The notes under the pieces are model-generated. The model was given only the letters and a program-made list of their open reading frames with translations. It ran no database searches and was not told the DNA's origin. Below, piece by piece: positions 26,707 to 35,241 of a stretch of 64,000 bases of DNA (the stretch's first letter is position 1; every line of letters starts with the position of its first letter). This DNA is from Exercitatus varius (lineage in GTDB: Bacteria; Pseudomonadota; Gammaproteobacteria; Enterobacterales; Pasteurellaceae): contig NZ_JARQTO010000003.1 of NCBI RefSeq assembly GCF_029577735.1, positions 1 through 64,000 on the forward strand. The letters run 5' to 3'. The position numbers and the translations under genes were made by a program.

Positions 26707-27161
26707 GAATTTTATTTTATCTGTTGATTTTGGTCGCAGGCGTCGCCCGCGGCGAAATGGTGGATACTTACCGGTTTAAATCGGTGGAGGATCGCACCCG
26801 CGCGGTGGCGTTGGCTAAATCTCTGCGTTGTCCGCAATGCCAGAATCAAAACCTGGTGGAATCCAATTCGCCTATCGCTTACGATTTGCGTCTTGAAGTG
26901 TATAAAATGATTGACGAAGGCAAAACCAACGAACAAATTATAGAGGTCATGACATCGCGTTTCGGCAATTTTGTGCTGTATAAACCGCCGTTTCAACGGA
27001 AAACCGTATTATTATGGGGATTGCCGGTTCTGTTATTGTTAGCGGCATTGGGCGCGTTATGGCGTTATTCCCGTCAACGGGAAAAAACATCGCCGAAATC
27101 TACCGCACTTTCGCCGGAACAAAAGCGGGCGCTGACGGATTTATTAGAGAAAAAACAATGA
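26703..27161 (+). CDS. nrfF: NrfF/CcmH-type apocytochrome thiol oxidoreductase
   Basis: NrfF/CcmH proteins hold the apocytochrome CxxC site for haem ligation. The 152-residue protein has a signal peptide, the hallmark LRCPQCQNQNLVESNSPIA with the LRCxxC redox motif, then MTSRFGNFVLYKPPF and a single C-terminal membrane helix (about residues 103-122). An uptake-like signal lies near 27100. It overlaps both neighbours by four bases, so the three genes are coupled. Confidence 0.93.
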   Translation: MRILFYLLILVAGVARGEMVDTYRFKSVEDRTRAVALAKSLRCPQCQNQNLVESNSPIAYDLRLEVYKMIDEGKTNEQIIEVMTSRFGNFVLYKPPFQRKTVLLWGLPVLLLLAALGALWRYSRQREKTSPKSTALSPEQKRALTDLLEKKQ

Positions 27162-27988
27162 TATTACCTTTAGGCATCTTTATTTTCGCCCTGCTGGCCA
27201 TGTTGGTTTTTGTGCCTTTCACGGCGAAAATCGACTGGCAGAAAAATTATCGCCGGCAGAAAAATATTGAGTTGTATCAGGCGCAAATGGACGCTCATCC
27301 TTCCGCCGAATTAGCGGATGAATTGAGTCAGCGTTTACTCACCGACGAACAGGCGTTGCAGCAAAGCGCACCGTCGAAAGTAAAAAGTGCGGTCAAAAAT
27401 ACCTCTGTTTTTTCCGCATTTTTATGGCTGATATTAATCGTCGTACCGCTTATCTATTATTTTTCCCTTAACCGCTTTGATTACGTGAAACAAGGCGAAC
27501 AGGCGTTCGCCGATAAACAAAAACAACTTCAAACCGCCACGGCAACGGAAAGAAATACGGATTATGTGACTTCCGTACAAAATAAATTGCGCAAGGATCC
27601 GAATGACGCGGACGCCTGGATGGAATTAGGCCAGGCTTACGCGTTGAACAACGAATTCGAACATGCTTTGGTCGCTTATGGCAACGCAGAACGCCTGCGC
27701 GGCAGCAAGCCTGAAATTTTGGGCTTGGCGGCGACCGCGCTTTATTATCGGGCCGGACAAAAAATCACGCCGAAAGTGCGGCAATTAATCGATGCCGCGT
27801 TACAACAGGATAAGCATGAAACCGCCAGCTTGTCTTTATTGGCGTCGGAGGCTTTTTTGAAAACCGATTACGAACAGGCGATCCGTTATTGGCAGCAACT
27901 GCTGGACAGCGGACGACAGGAAGTGGATCGCCGTAAAATTATCGAAACCATAAAAATGGCGGAACAGTTACAGAAAGCGAAAAAATAA
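27158..27988 (+). CDS. nrfG: NrfG/CcmI-like TPR protein of cytochrome c assembly
   Basis: NrfG or CcmI present apocytochrome C-termini to the haem lyase by tetratricopeptide repeats. The ATG at 27158, overlapping the nrfF stop, gives 276 residues; in-frame codons farther upstream lie within nrfF. Two membrane segments (about residues 4-20 and 88-107) flank a cytoplasmic helical stretch as in CcmI, and a TPR region follows, with DPNDADAWMELGQAYALNNEFEHAL. The stop overlaps the next gene (TAATG). Confidence 0.85.
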   Translation: MILPLGIFIFALLAMLVFVPFTAKIDWQKNYRRQKNIELYQAQMDAHPSAELADELSQRLLTDEQALQQSAPSKVKSAVKNTSVFSAFLWLILIVVPLIYYFSLNRFDYVKQGEQAFADKQKQLQTATATERNTDYVTSVQNKLRKDPNDADAWMELGQAYALNNEFEHALVAYGNAERLRGSKPEILGLAATALYYRAGQKITPKVRQLIDAALQQDKHETASLSLLASEAFLKTDYEQAIRYWQQLLDSGRQEVDRRKIIETIKMAEQLQKAKK

Positions 27989-29202
27989 TGAAGTATTTCA
28001 ACACGATAATTATTGGAGCCGGCGCGTCCGGCTTATTTTGTGCCGCGCAAATCGGTAAACGGGGCAAAACCGTTGCGGTGCTGGATAACGGCAAGAAAAT
28101 CGGACGTAAGATCCTGATGTCCGGCGGCGGATTTTGTAATTTCACCAATCTGGATGTCACTCCGCAGCATTACCTTTCTCATAATCCGCACTTTGTTAAA
28201 TCGGCGTTGGCGCGTTTCAGCCAATGGGATTTTATCGCCATGGCGGCGGAAGCGGGCATTGCTTATCACGAAAAGGAAGACGGGCAATTGTTTTGCGATA
28301 ACGGCGCGGAAGACATTGTCGCGATGCTGGCGCGCCAATGCGAGCAAAGCGGCGTGCGGATTGTCTTGCGTCAGCAGATTGAGTCCGTGGAACGCGCGGA
28401 AAGCGAATCGGAAACGGGCGAATATGCGGGTTTTATGATTCGCGCCAACGGGCAACAGTGGCGCTGTGACAATTTAGTGATCGCCAGCGGCGGGTTATCG
28501 ATGCCGGGGCTTGGTGCGTCGCCTTTTGGCTATCGGATTGCGGAACAATTCGGTATGAAGGTGTTACCGCCGCGCGCCGGCCTGGTGCCTTTTACTTATC
28601 GAGAAATCGATAAATTTTTGACCGCACTTTCCGGTATTTCGTTGCCGGTGACGATTACCGCTCAAAACGGCAAGCGTTTTAACAATCGGCTGTTGTTTAC
28701 GCATCGCGGAATTTCGGGGCCTGCGGTTTTGCAAATTTCCAATTATTGGCAACCGCACGAATCGCTGACCATTGATTTGTTGCCGTCAGCCAACATTGGT
28801 GAGCTGCTGCGGCAAGCCAAAACCGATTCACCGAAAATTCGATTGAAAACCCTGCTAAATCGAGTGTTGCCGAAAAAACTGGTGGATGTTTGGTTGGCGC
28901 AAGGGCTGATAGAAGACGAAACTGTGGCAAATTTAACCAAAGTGCGGTCGGAAAAACTGACGGATTTGGTTCATCATTGGTGTTTTCAACCGAACGGCAC
29001 GGAAGGTTATCGCACGGCGGAAGTAACGCTGGGCGGCGTGGATACCCGTGAAATTTCTTCTAAGACGATGGAAAGTCTAAAGGTGAAAGGTCTGTATTTC
29101 ATCGGCGAAGTGCTGGATGTCGCCGGCTGGCTCGGTGGTTACAATTTTCAGTGGGCGTGGAGCTCGGCTTATGCCTGCGCGCAAGGCATTAATATGAATT
29201 AA
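27988..29202 (+). CDS. YhiN/HI0933-family FAD-dependent oxidoreductase
   Basis: The 404-residue flavoprotein has an N-terminal dinucleotide site IIIGAGASGLFCAAQIGKRG (about residues 5-24). The family mark KIGRKILMSGGGFCNFTN follows, with an ASGGLSMPGLGASPFGYRIAEQFG segment and the C-terminal VLDVAGWLGGYNFQWAWSSAY. This is the HI0933-like family, found in most bacteria without a settled reaction. Two uptake signals lie inside (about 28620 and 28941). It starts within the nrfG stop, so it is probably co-expressed with the cytochrome assembly genes. A link to that pathway is inference only. Confidence 0.9.
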   Translation: MKYFNTIIIGAGASGLFCAAQIGKRGKTVAVLDNGKKIGRKILMSGGGFCNFTNLDVTPQHYLSHNPHFVKSALARFSQWDFIAMAAEAGIAYHEKEDGQLFCDNGAEDIVAMLARQCEQSGVRIVLRQQIESVERAESESETGEYAGFMIRANGQQWRCDNLVIASGGLSMPGLGASPFGYRIAEQFGMKVLPPRAGLVPFTYREIDKFLTALSGISLPVTITAQNGKRFNNRLLFTHRGISGPAVLQISNYWQPHESLTIDLLPSANIGELLRQAKTDSPKIRLKTLLNRVLPKKLVDVWLAQGLIEDETVANLTKVRSEKLTDLVHHWCFQPNGTEGYRTAEVTLGGVDTREISSKTMESLKVKGLYFIGEVLDVAGWLGGYNFQWAWSSAYACAQGINMN

Positions 29203-29225
29203 ATTCATGTTTATTATCAATAAAA

Positions 29226-29241
29226 AGACGCTATTCAGTCT
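29226..29241. promoter_or_regulatory. Weak MetJ-box-like sequence
   Basis: Two adjacent octamers (AGACGCTA and TTCAGTCT) match the paired MetJ box AGACGTCT at six and four of eight bases. They sit 78 bases before the MetE-like gene. The match is weak and offered only because the downstream gene is methionine-related. Confidence 0.25.
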
Positions 29242-29318
29242 GATTTTAACTTGTTCTTACCCAGGCTTTTCCTTATAGTGAATGTCATTGAAAATGACAG
29301 GCAATATTAAGGAATTTA

Positions 29319-30410
29319 ATGATGACAAACAAAGTTTTACCCTTGCACGCGGATACCGTCGGTTCTTACTTGCGTTCGGCACCGTTGAAAGCGGCGCGCG
29401 CCCAATTCGCCGAAGGCAACATTTCTCGGGCGGAATTGACCGCCGTTGAGGATGCGGAAATTGAAAAATTGGTTCAGGCGCAGTTGGCGGCCGGCATTCA
29501 GGTGATTACCGACGGCGAATATCGCCGCTCCTGGTGGCATATTGATTTTTTGGAAAATTTAAACGGCATAGAAGGCTATGTGCCGGAGGAAGCTTATAAT
29601 TTCCGCGGTGTCAGCGTACGTAAGTACAATATTCGTTGTTCCGGCAAAATTTCCTGGAATGACGATCATCCTTTTTTAGACCATTTCAAATCACTGCAGA
29701 AAATTGTGAACGGTCGAGGCATCGTCAAATTCACTATTCCAAGCCCGAATCAGTTGATGTATGACTATCAACTGAATACTGCGGTTTATCCGAATAGAGC
29801 GGCAATGATGAAAGATGTTCAAAAAGCTTATCAGGATGCGATTAAAGCTTTTTATGCGGCGGGTTGCCGTTATTTGCAGATTGATGATGTGTATTGGGGA
29901 ACCTTGTGTAATAACAAGGACTTACCTTCATTTCCGGTGGATAAAGCGCAGGCGCTGGAAAATGTTCAGGCGATTTTATCGGTGAAACCGGCGGATATGA
30001 CCGTCACTACTCATGTTTGCCGCGGTAATTATAAATCTTCCTATCGTTTAACCGGCGCTTACGATCCTATTGCCGACGCCTTGTTTGCGCAAACCGATTA
30101 TGACGGTTATTTCCTGGAATACGACGATGAACGTTCCGGCGGATTTGAGCCTTTGAAATATTTTGCCGCCAATAAAGGGCGAGTGGTGCTCGGATTGGTG
30201 ACATCCAAATTTCCGGAGCCGGAAGACAAGGAATTTATCAAATCGCGCATTCGCGAAGCGGCGCAATATGTCCCGCTGGAACGGCTTTGTTTAAGCCCGC
30301 AATGCGGTTTCGCCTCTACCGAAGAAGGTAATATTTTGACGGAAGAGCAACAATGGGCGAAAGTTCGTTTGGTGGAAGAAATTGCCCGTGAAATTTGGGG
30401 CGAAGATTAA
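29319..30410 (+). CDS. Core MetE-like (cobalamin-independent) methionine synthase family protein
   Basis: The 363-residue protein corresponds to the catalytic C-terminal half of MetE only, as in the YxjG/YxjH group. The zinc and homocysteine site is intact: His232 and Cys234 in TTHVCRGN, Glu267 in FLEYDDE and Cys329 in LSPQCGFAS. Early segments HADTVGSYLRS and TDGEYRRSWWHIDF also match the family. The usual folate-binding N-terminal half is absent, so the methyl donor may not be polyglutamylated methyltetrahydrofolate. It stands alone, with AAGGA ahead of ATGATG and a terminator behind it. Confidence 0.88.
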   Translation: MMTNKVLPLHADTVGSYLRSAPLKAARAQFAEGNISRAELTAVEDAEIEKLVQAQLAAGIQVITDGEYRRSWWHIDFLENLNGIEGYVPEEAYNFRGVSVRKYNIRCSGKISWNDDHPFLDHFKSLQKIVNGRGIVKFTIPSPNQLMYDYQLNTAVYPNRAAMMKDVQKAYQDAIKAFYAAGCRYLQIDDVYWGTLCNNKDLPSFPVDKAQALENVQAILSVKPADMTVTTHVCRGNYKSSYRLTGAYDPIADALFAQTDYDGYFLEYDDERSGGFEPLKYFAANKGRVVLGLVTSKFPEPEDKEFIKSRIREAAQYVPLERLCLSPQCGFASTEEGNILTEEQQWAKVRLVEEIAREIWGED

Positions 30411-30423
30411 ATTCCGGCGTAAG

Positions 30424-30449
30424 AAAAAAGGGCTGAATCAGCCCTTTTT
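30424..30449. terminator. Bidirectional terminator between the MetE-like gene and folA
   Basis: GGGCTG/CAGCCC with an AAT loop is flanked by an A-run (30424-30429) and a T-run (30445-30449). The folA stop codon (30438-30440) lies inside the hairpin. Confidence 0.9.
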
Positions 30450-30947
30450 GTTCGCCGTATCGCAGGATTTGCGACGTAGAATTAAAAAACGTAAGTCATA
30501 GGCGTTATTTTCGTCCGCGGGGCGCCATTCTTCATGTTCGATTTCCCATTCCGCCCAATTCAATTCGGGAAAAAAAGTATCGCCTTCAATGTCCGCCTGA
30601 ATTTGCGTCAGATAGAGCTTATCCGCTTTCGACAAATATTGTTCGAATAATTCCCCGCCGCCAATTAGCATAATTTCATCAAAATCTTTCAAAAAATCGA
30701 CCGCACTTTCCAGGCTGTTTTTCCAAATTACGCCTTCGTGCGCAAAAGGGCGGCGCGACAACACGATGTTAGTCCGTTTAGGCAACGGACGTCCGATGCT
30801 TTCAAAGGTTTTGCGTCCCATAATCACCGGTTTGCCGGTGGTATTCTGACGAAACCAAGCGAGATCCGCGGGTAAATGCCACGGCATTTGATTGTCTTTT
30901 CCAATGACGCGATTGTTGGCGGCGGCAACGATAAGGCTGAATAACAT
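30438..30947 (-). CDS. folA: Dihydrofolate reductase
   Basis: FolA reduces dihydrofolate to tetrahydrofolate with NADPH. The 169-residue protein shows the N-terminal IVAAANNRVIGKDNQMPWHLPADLAWF, with the key acidic residue in LPADLA. Also present are KPVIMGRKTFESIGRPLP for NADPH and substrate, and IMLIGGGELFEQYL. It runs about eight residues longer than the E. coli enzyme at the basic C-terminus (RRKSCDTANKKG), where it overlaps the terminator. An uptake signal lies near 30700. It is downstream of yjjB on the same strand with a 14-base gap, so may be read from the same message. Confidence 0.97.
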   Translation of the reverse strand: MLFSLIVAAANNRVIGKDNQMPWHLPADLAWFRQNTTGKPVIMGRKTFESIGRPLPKRTNIVLSRRPFAHEGVIWKNSLESAVDFLKDFDEIMLIGGGELFEQYLSKADKLYLTQIQADIEGDTFFPELNWAEWEIEHEEWRPADENNAYDLRFLILRRKSCDTANKKG

Positions 30948-30961
30948 AGCTTTCCTTTAAA

Positions 30962-31426
30962 TTAAACGACCGGTCTTTGGCGATAGAATAACAGACGAGG
31001 CAGCGCAAGTCCAAAGACTAATGCGCCGAGCAGGAAGCCGGTTTTCACAAAGTTGTCCATCATTTGCTGAAACAATTCCGGCGAAGTGCCGTAAGAACCG
31101 ATTTGCACAATGGCAATCATCGCTTTGTAGGCGTAAATGCCCGGAATCATAGGAATGATGGCGGCGACGGTGAAAACTTTCGGATGCGCCAAATAATGTT
31201 GCGAAATCTGCACGCCGATGAAACCGATTAAGCCGGCCGCCAGAAAGGTCGCCAGCACCAGCTGAACGTCAAAATGCAGCAATAATGTCCGGAAGCTGTG
31301 ACCGAGAGCGCCTAAAAAAGCGCAATAAATTAAGGCTTTGGGCGGCACGTTGAAAATCAGCGCGAAACCGACGGCGGGAACGGCGGCAAAAATCATGTCG
31401 TCCAATAACTGTAAAATCAGTTCCAT
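30962..31426 (-). CDS. yjjB: YjjB-type subunit of a threonine/serine/succinate exporter
   Basis: The 154-residue protein has about four to five membrane helices with the AVPAVGFALIFNVPPKAL and MIPGIYAYKAM segments of the YjjB (DUF3815) half of the split ThrE family. Together with YjjP it forms an inner-membrane exporter; the E. coli YjjPB pair was reported to export succinate. It starts one base after the yjjP stop. In a succinate-forming Pasteurellaceae this would be a plausible succinate outlet, but the substrate is inferred. Confidence 0.88.
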   Translation of the reverse strand: MELILQLLDDMIFAAVPAVGFALIFNVPPKALIYCAFLGALGHSFRTLLLHFDVQLVLATFLAAGLIGFIGVQISQHYLAHPKVFTVAAIIPMIPGIYAYKAMIAIVQIGSYGTSPELFQQMMDNFVKTGFLLGALVFGLALPRLLFYRQRPVV

Positions 31427-31427
31427 A

Positions 31428-32204
31428 TTAATTTCCCCATTGCGAAATATTAAGCACGTTTAAAGCAAATACAATTCCCATGCAGGCGCCGAATGTGAGC
31501 ACCGTTGCCAGCGACCAGCGCGCCAATCCCATGTTAATATGCCCTTTCAGAATGTCGGCGATAGAATTCACCAGCGGGAATCCGGGCACTAACAATAATA
31601 CGCTTGACGCCAGCGCGATTTGGGGATTGTTGCCAAGGTCAAATTTGAGCGCTAGCCCTGAAATCAGTGAAGCCACAAAGGCGGTGACGGCAAATACGAT
31701 TAACGGATTAAAATGTCGTTTGGCAAATTCCTGGCGGACGAACATGGCTAAGGCGGAAGCCGCGAAGGTAATGGCAAAAATCGTCCAATCGCCGCCCGCT
31801 AAGTGAGCGAAACAGGCGCAGGACAGCCCGATCATAAACACCACTAGCCATCGATTGTAACGTAACGGTTTGATTTGGTTGAGTTTTTCTTTCACCATAT
31901 TGATGTTATAGATTCTATGCTCGGCGGTAATAATGATGCGTTGCACTTCCGTAATCACCTGCATATTCAAACCTTTATCCAGCACGCGTCTGGTTGTGGT
32001 GAGACAATGTCCGTTCAGCAAGGTGGTGATAATGACGGCGTCGGGAGTTAACGCGCATTCTACGCTGTCCACGCCCAACGCCAGTCCCAGTCGCATAGTC
32101 ATTTGTACCACTTGCGCACTTTCCAGACCGTGTTGCAACTGCAATGCGGCAACTTGAACGCAAAGCCGCGTAATATCCCGTTGTTTCGGCGAAATATCCG
32201 TCAT
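31428..32204 (-). CDS. yjjP: YjjP-type subunit of a threonine/serine/succinate exporter
   Basis: The 258-residue protein corresponds to the ThrE N-terminal (DUF1212) domain. A soluble first half begins with a short helical LCVQVAALQLQHGLESAQV and contains the GLALGVDSVECALTPDAVIIT segment. Five hydrophobic helices fill the second half, including VLLLVPGFPLVNSIADILKG. It pairs with the neighbouring yjjB. The size matches E. coli YjjP. Confidence 0.9.
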   Translation of the reverse strand: MTDISPKQRDITRLCVQVAALQLQHGLESAQVVQMTMRLGLALGVDSVECALTPDAVIITTLLNGHCLTTTRRVLDKGLNMQVITEVQRIIITAEHRIYNINMVKEKLNQIKPLRYNRWLVVFMIGLSCACFAHLAGGDWTIFAITFAASALAMFVRQEFAKRHFNPLIVFAVTAFVASLISGLALKFDLGNNPQIALASSVLLLVPGFPLVNSIADILKGHINMGLARWSLATVLTFGACMGIVFALNVLNISQWGN

Positions 32205-32386
32205 TGTTTTTCTCCGTGAAAAGTTTTATCCAGCGCAATTATATGCCTATCTTCGGGCGGATGAAAACGGATCTTACATAAAGATAAAAGGCGGTAAAGT
32301 GCGGTCGGATTTTTCGTAATTTTTTCGTGATTTTGGGATAGTTTAGTGCTACTTTAATGGCTCTTTTCTTTCCGGGATCAATTTTT

Positions 32387-33496
32387 ATGGCGCAGAATTG
32401 CAAAACTATTGTCGTTAAATTCGGCACGAGCACTTTAACTCAGGGCTCACCGAAATTGAATCGTCCGCACATGATTTCTATCGTGCAGCAAATTACCCGC
32501 TTACATCAGGCGGGCTTTCGTATTGTTATCGTCACTTCCGGTGCGGTTGCGGCGGGACGGGATTATCTGAATCATCCACAATTGCCGCCGACGATCGCCT
32601 CGAAACAGCTGCTTGCCGCCGTCGGACAAAGTCAGTTGATTCAAACCTGGGAACAGCTCTTCGCCATTTACGATATTCATATCGGGCAGATTTTGCTGAC
32701 GCGCGCGGATATTGAAGATCGCGAACGTTTTCTGAATGCGCGCGATACTTTGCGGGCGCTGCTGGATAACGGCATTATTCCTGTGATTAATGAAAACGAT
32801 GCGGTGGCGACGGCAGAAATTAAGGTGGGCGATAACGATAATTTATCGGCACTGGCGGCGATTTTAGTGCAGGCTGATCAGATTTATCTGCTGACCGACC
32901 AGCAAGGCTTGTTTGACAGCGATCCGCGCAAAAATCCGGCGGCGAAATTAATTCCCGTGGTGAATGAGATTACCGATCATATCCGTTCCATTGCAGGCGG
33001 CAGCGGTACGCAACTCGGTACCGGCGGCATGTCCACTAAAATCGGTGCGGCGGATATTGCAACCCGCTCCGGCATAGAAACCGTCATCGCCCCCGGCAAC
33101 CGCCCCGATGTAATTACGGATTTGGCCTACGGCAAACCTATCGGCACGAAGTTCACCGTTGCGCCGGAACATTTGGAAAGCCGCAAACAATGGCTGTTTG
33201 CTGCGCCGTCGGCGGGACGGCTGATCATTGACGACGGCGCGGAAAACGCCGTGTTGGTTCAGCATAAATCCTTGTTGCCTGCGGGAATCGTGCGCGTGGA
33301 AGGTCATTTTTCCCGCGGCGAAGTAGTGAAAATCCGTACTCTCGGTGGCAAAGATATTGCACTTGGTATGCCGCGTTATAACAGCGATGCGCTGACTTTG
33401 ATTAAAGGTAAAAAATCCCATGAAATCGAACGGATTTTGGGCTATGAATACGGCGCCGTAGCGGTACATCGCGATGATATGATTGTGATAAAATAG
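32387..33496 (+). CDS. proB: Glutamate 5-kinase
   Basis: ProB phosphorylates glutamate in the first step of proline synthesis. The ATG at 32387 gives 369 residues and places the family start KTIVVKFGTSTLTQ at its usual position; an ATG ten codons earlier adds a hydrophobic stretch not seen in the family. The amino-acid-kinase domain has VTSGAVAAGRDYL, VINENDAVATAEIKVGDND and GTGGMSTKIGAADIATRSG. A C-terminal PUA domain (about residues 275-365) is present. No proA is next to it. A terminator follows. Confidence 0.96.
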   Translation: MAQNCKTIVVKFGTSTLTQGSPKLNRPHMISIVQQITRLHQAGFRIVIVTSGAVAAGRDYLNHPQLPPTIASKQLLAAVGQSQLIQTWEQLFAIYDIHIGQILLTRADIEDRERFLNARDTLRALLDNGIIPVINENDAVATAEIKVGDNDNLSALAAILVQADQIYLLTDQQGLFDSDPRKNPAAKLIPVVNEITDHIRSIAGGSGTQLGTGGMSTKIGAADIATRSGIETVIAPGNRPDVITDLAYGKPIGTKFTVAPEHLESRKQWLFAAPSAGRLIIDDGAENAVLVQHKSLLPAGIVRVEGHFSRGEVVKIRTLGGKDIALGMPRYNSDALTLIKGKKSHEIERILGYEYGAVAVHRDDMIVIK

Positions 33497-33518
33497 ATTT
33501 TATATTTTTTCCAATAAG

Positions 33519-33545
33519 AGCAGGGTTGTTTCACCTGCTTTTTTA
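33519..33545 (+). terminator. Rho-independent terminator after proB
   Basis: AGCAGG/CCTGCT stem with a nine-base loop and a six-T run. Confidence 0.8.
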
Positions 33546-33670
33546 TTTTTCCTCTGTTTTGTTATATTTTTTTTAATAAAATAGCCTGGTGTTTAATTTT
33601 ATTCCATTTCTTTGTTGACAGTTCGGGCCGATTTACGTTATTAACATATTATTTTAAAAGGAGATAACGG

Positions 33671-34315
33671 ATGCTTGAAATTATACCGACCTCTGAATCG
33701 GCGGTTGTTTGTCGTTTGCCGCCGCCGGCCAGTCTTGAAAATCAGCAGCGTTTTTGGGCTTTTGCGGCGCACTTGCGCGAATATTCCCGGATTCGGGAAG
33801 TGGTGGTCGGGATGAATAATGTGACGGTATTTGTGCATTATCCTGTTGATTTTGTACGGTTGGCGGCGGATTTGAAAAAAACATGGCAAAAAACGACCGC
33901 ACTTGACTACCAAAGCCGTCTTGTGGAAATTCCGGTGCGTTACGGCGGACAATGGGGCGAAGATTTGACGGAAGTGGCGGCGTTTCATCATACGACGCCG
34001 GAAAACATTGTCGCTTTGCATACTCAACCGGTTTATACCGTATTTATGATTGGTTTTCAGGCCGGGTTTCCTTATCTCGGCGGCTTGCCCGAATCGTTAC
34101 ATACGCCGCGTCGCGCCGAGCCCCGAACGCTCGTTCCCGCAGGTTCGGTGGGAATTGGCGGCAGTCAGACCGGCATTTATCCTTTTGCTTCGCCGGGCGG
34201 ATGGCGGCTTATCGGCCATACTTCGGTTCCGTTATTCGATAAAAATCAACTGCCGCCGACATTGCTTAAAACCGGCGATCGAGTGCGTTTTATCGCGGAG
34301 AAGATTGATTTATGA
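33671..34315 (+). CDS. pxpB: 5-oxoprolinase subunit PxpB
   Basis: PxpABC hydrolyses 5-oxoproline (pyroglutamate), a damage product of glutamine and glutamate, with ATP. PxpB (KipI/YbgJ family, 214 residues) shows the family ENIVALHTQPVYTVFMIGFQAGFPYLGGLPE and the end segment GSVGIGGSQTGIYPFASPGGWRLIG, typical of the CT_C_D cyclophilin-like domain. AAGGAG precedes the ATG. The stop overlaps the pxpC start, so the subunits are coupled. Confidence 0.94.
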   Translation: MLEIIPTSESAVVCRLPPPASLENQQRFWAFAAHLREYSRIREVVVGMNNVTVFVHYPVDFVRLAADLKKTWQKTTALDYQSRLVEIPVRYGGQWGEDLTEVAAFHHTTPENIVALHTQPVYTVFMIGFQAGFPYLGGLPESLHTPRRAEPRTLVPAGSVGIGGSQTGIYPFASPGGWRLIGHTSVPLFDKNQLPPTLLKTGDRVRFIAEKIDL

Positions 34316-35241
34316 TGAAAATTTTGGATATTCAGGCGCTTGCTTCCGTTCAGGATTTGGGACGTTCCGGTTGGCGGGAACTGGGTATCGGGCAAGCCGG
34401 TGCGATGGATCCTTTGGCATTGAAAGCGGGTAATTTGCTTGTTCGTAATGAAGAGAATGCCGCGGCGGTTGAAGTGATTCTCGGAGGAATGACGGTACAA
34501 TTCGATTATGATACGCCGTTTTGCATCACCGGCGCCTTTTACGAAGCGTATTTAGACGGTGAACCGATTTATTCTTATTGGCGTTATACCGCCAAAGCCG
34601 GGCAGATTTTGACATTGGTGCGGGCTAAAATCGGGATGTACGGTTATTTATGTATATGCGGCGGTTTTCAGGTGCCTCATGAATTGGGATCCGCCAGCAC
34701 GGATAATCGTACGGGCCTTGGCGGAATCGAAGGACGCTATTTACGCCAGGGCGATGCCGTGCCGACTCTGACGCGGCATAATACGTTGTCGACAATCGGA
34801 GTCGCTCCCATCGCGTGGCGCAATACGATTTATGCCGTTCCGTCGTCCGAGTATGATGCGTTTACCGCGGAATCTCAACGTTTGTGGTGGCAACGAACCT
34901 GGATATTACAGGGTTCCAGCGATCGTATGGGATATCGGTTTAAAGGCGAAAGTTTGCAACTGAAGGCGCCGCTTGAAATGTTGTCGCATGCGATTCAGTT
35001 CGGTACGGTGCAGGTTCCGCCGAACGGTCAGCCTATTATTTTAATGGCGGACGCGCAAACGACGGGCGGTTATCCTAAAATTGCCACGGTTGTTTCCGCC
35101 GATCTTGGGCGGCTGGCGCAAGTCCGTTTCGGCGGCGAAATTAAATTTTATCTTGCGGATATGCAAACCGTGGAAAAATTGCATAAGGAAAATGATATTT
35201 ACCTCAATCATATACGGAGAATCGCCTATGAAGCAGATTGA
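34312..35241 (+). CDS. pxpC: 5-oxoprolinase subunit PxpC
   Basis: PxpC (KipA/YbgK family, 309 residues) is the biotin-carboxylase-like-fold partner of PxpB. Characteristic segments are LASVQDLGRSGWRELGIGQAGAMDPLALK at the start, the internal GSSDRMGYRFKG and AQTTGGYPKIATVVSADLGRLAQ. It overlaps pxpB by four bases and pxpA by 14. Its neighbours fix the role in 5-oxoproline breakdown. Confidence 0.94.
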   Translation: MMKILDIQALASVQDLGRSGWRELGIGQAGAMDPLALKAGNLLVRNEENAAAVEVILGGMTVQFDYDTPFCITGAFYEAYLDGEPIYSYWRYTAKAGQILTLVRAKIGMYGYLCICGGFQVPHELGSASTDNRTGLGGIEGRYLRQGDAVPTLTRHNTLSTIGVAPIAWRNTIYAVPSSEYDAFTAESQRLWWQRTWILQGSSDRMGYRFKGESLQLKAPLEMLSHAIQFGTVQVPPNGQPIILMADAQTTGGYPKIATVVSADLGRLAQVRFGGEIKFYLADMQTVEKLHKENDIYLNHIRRIAYEAD

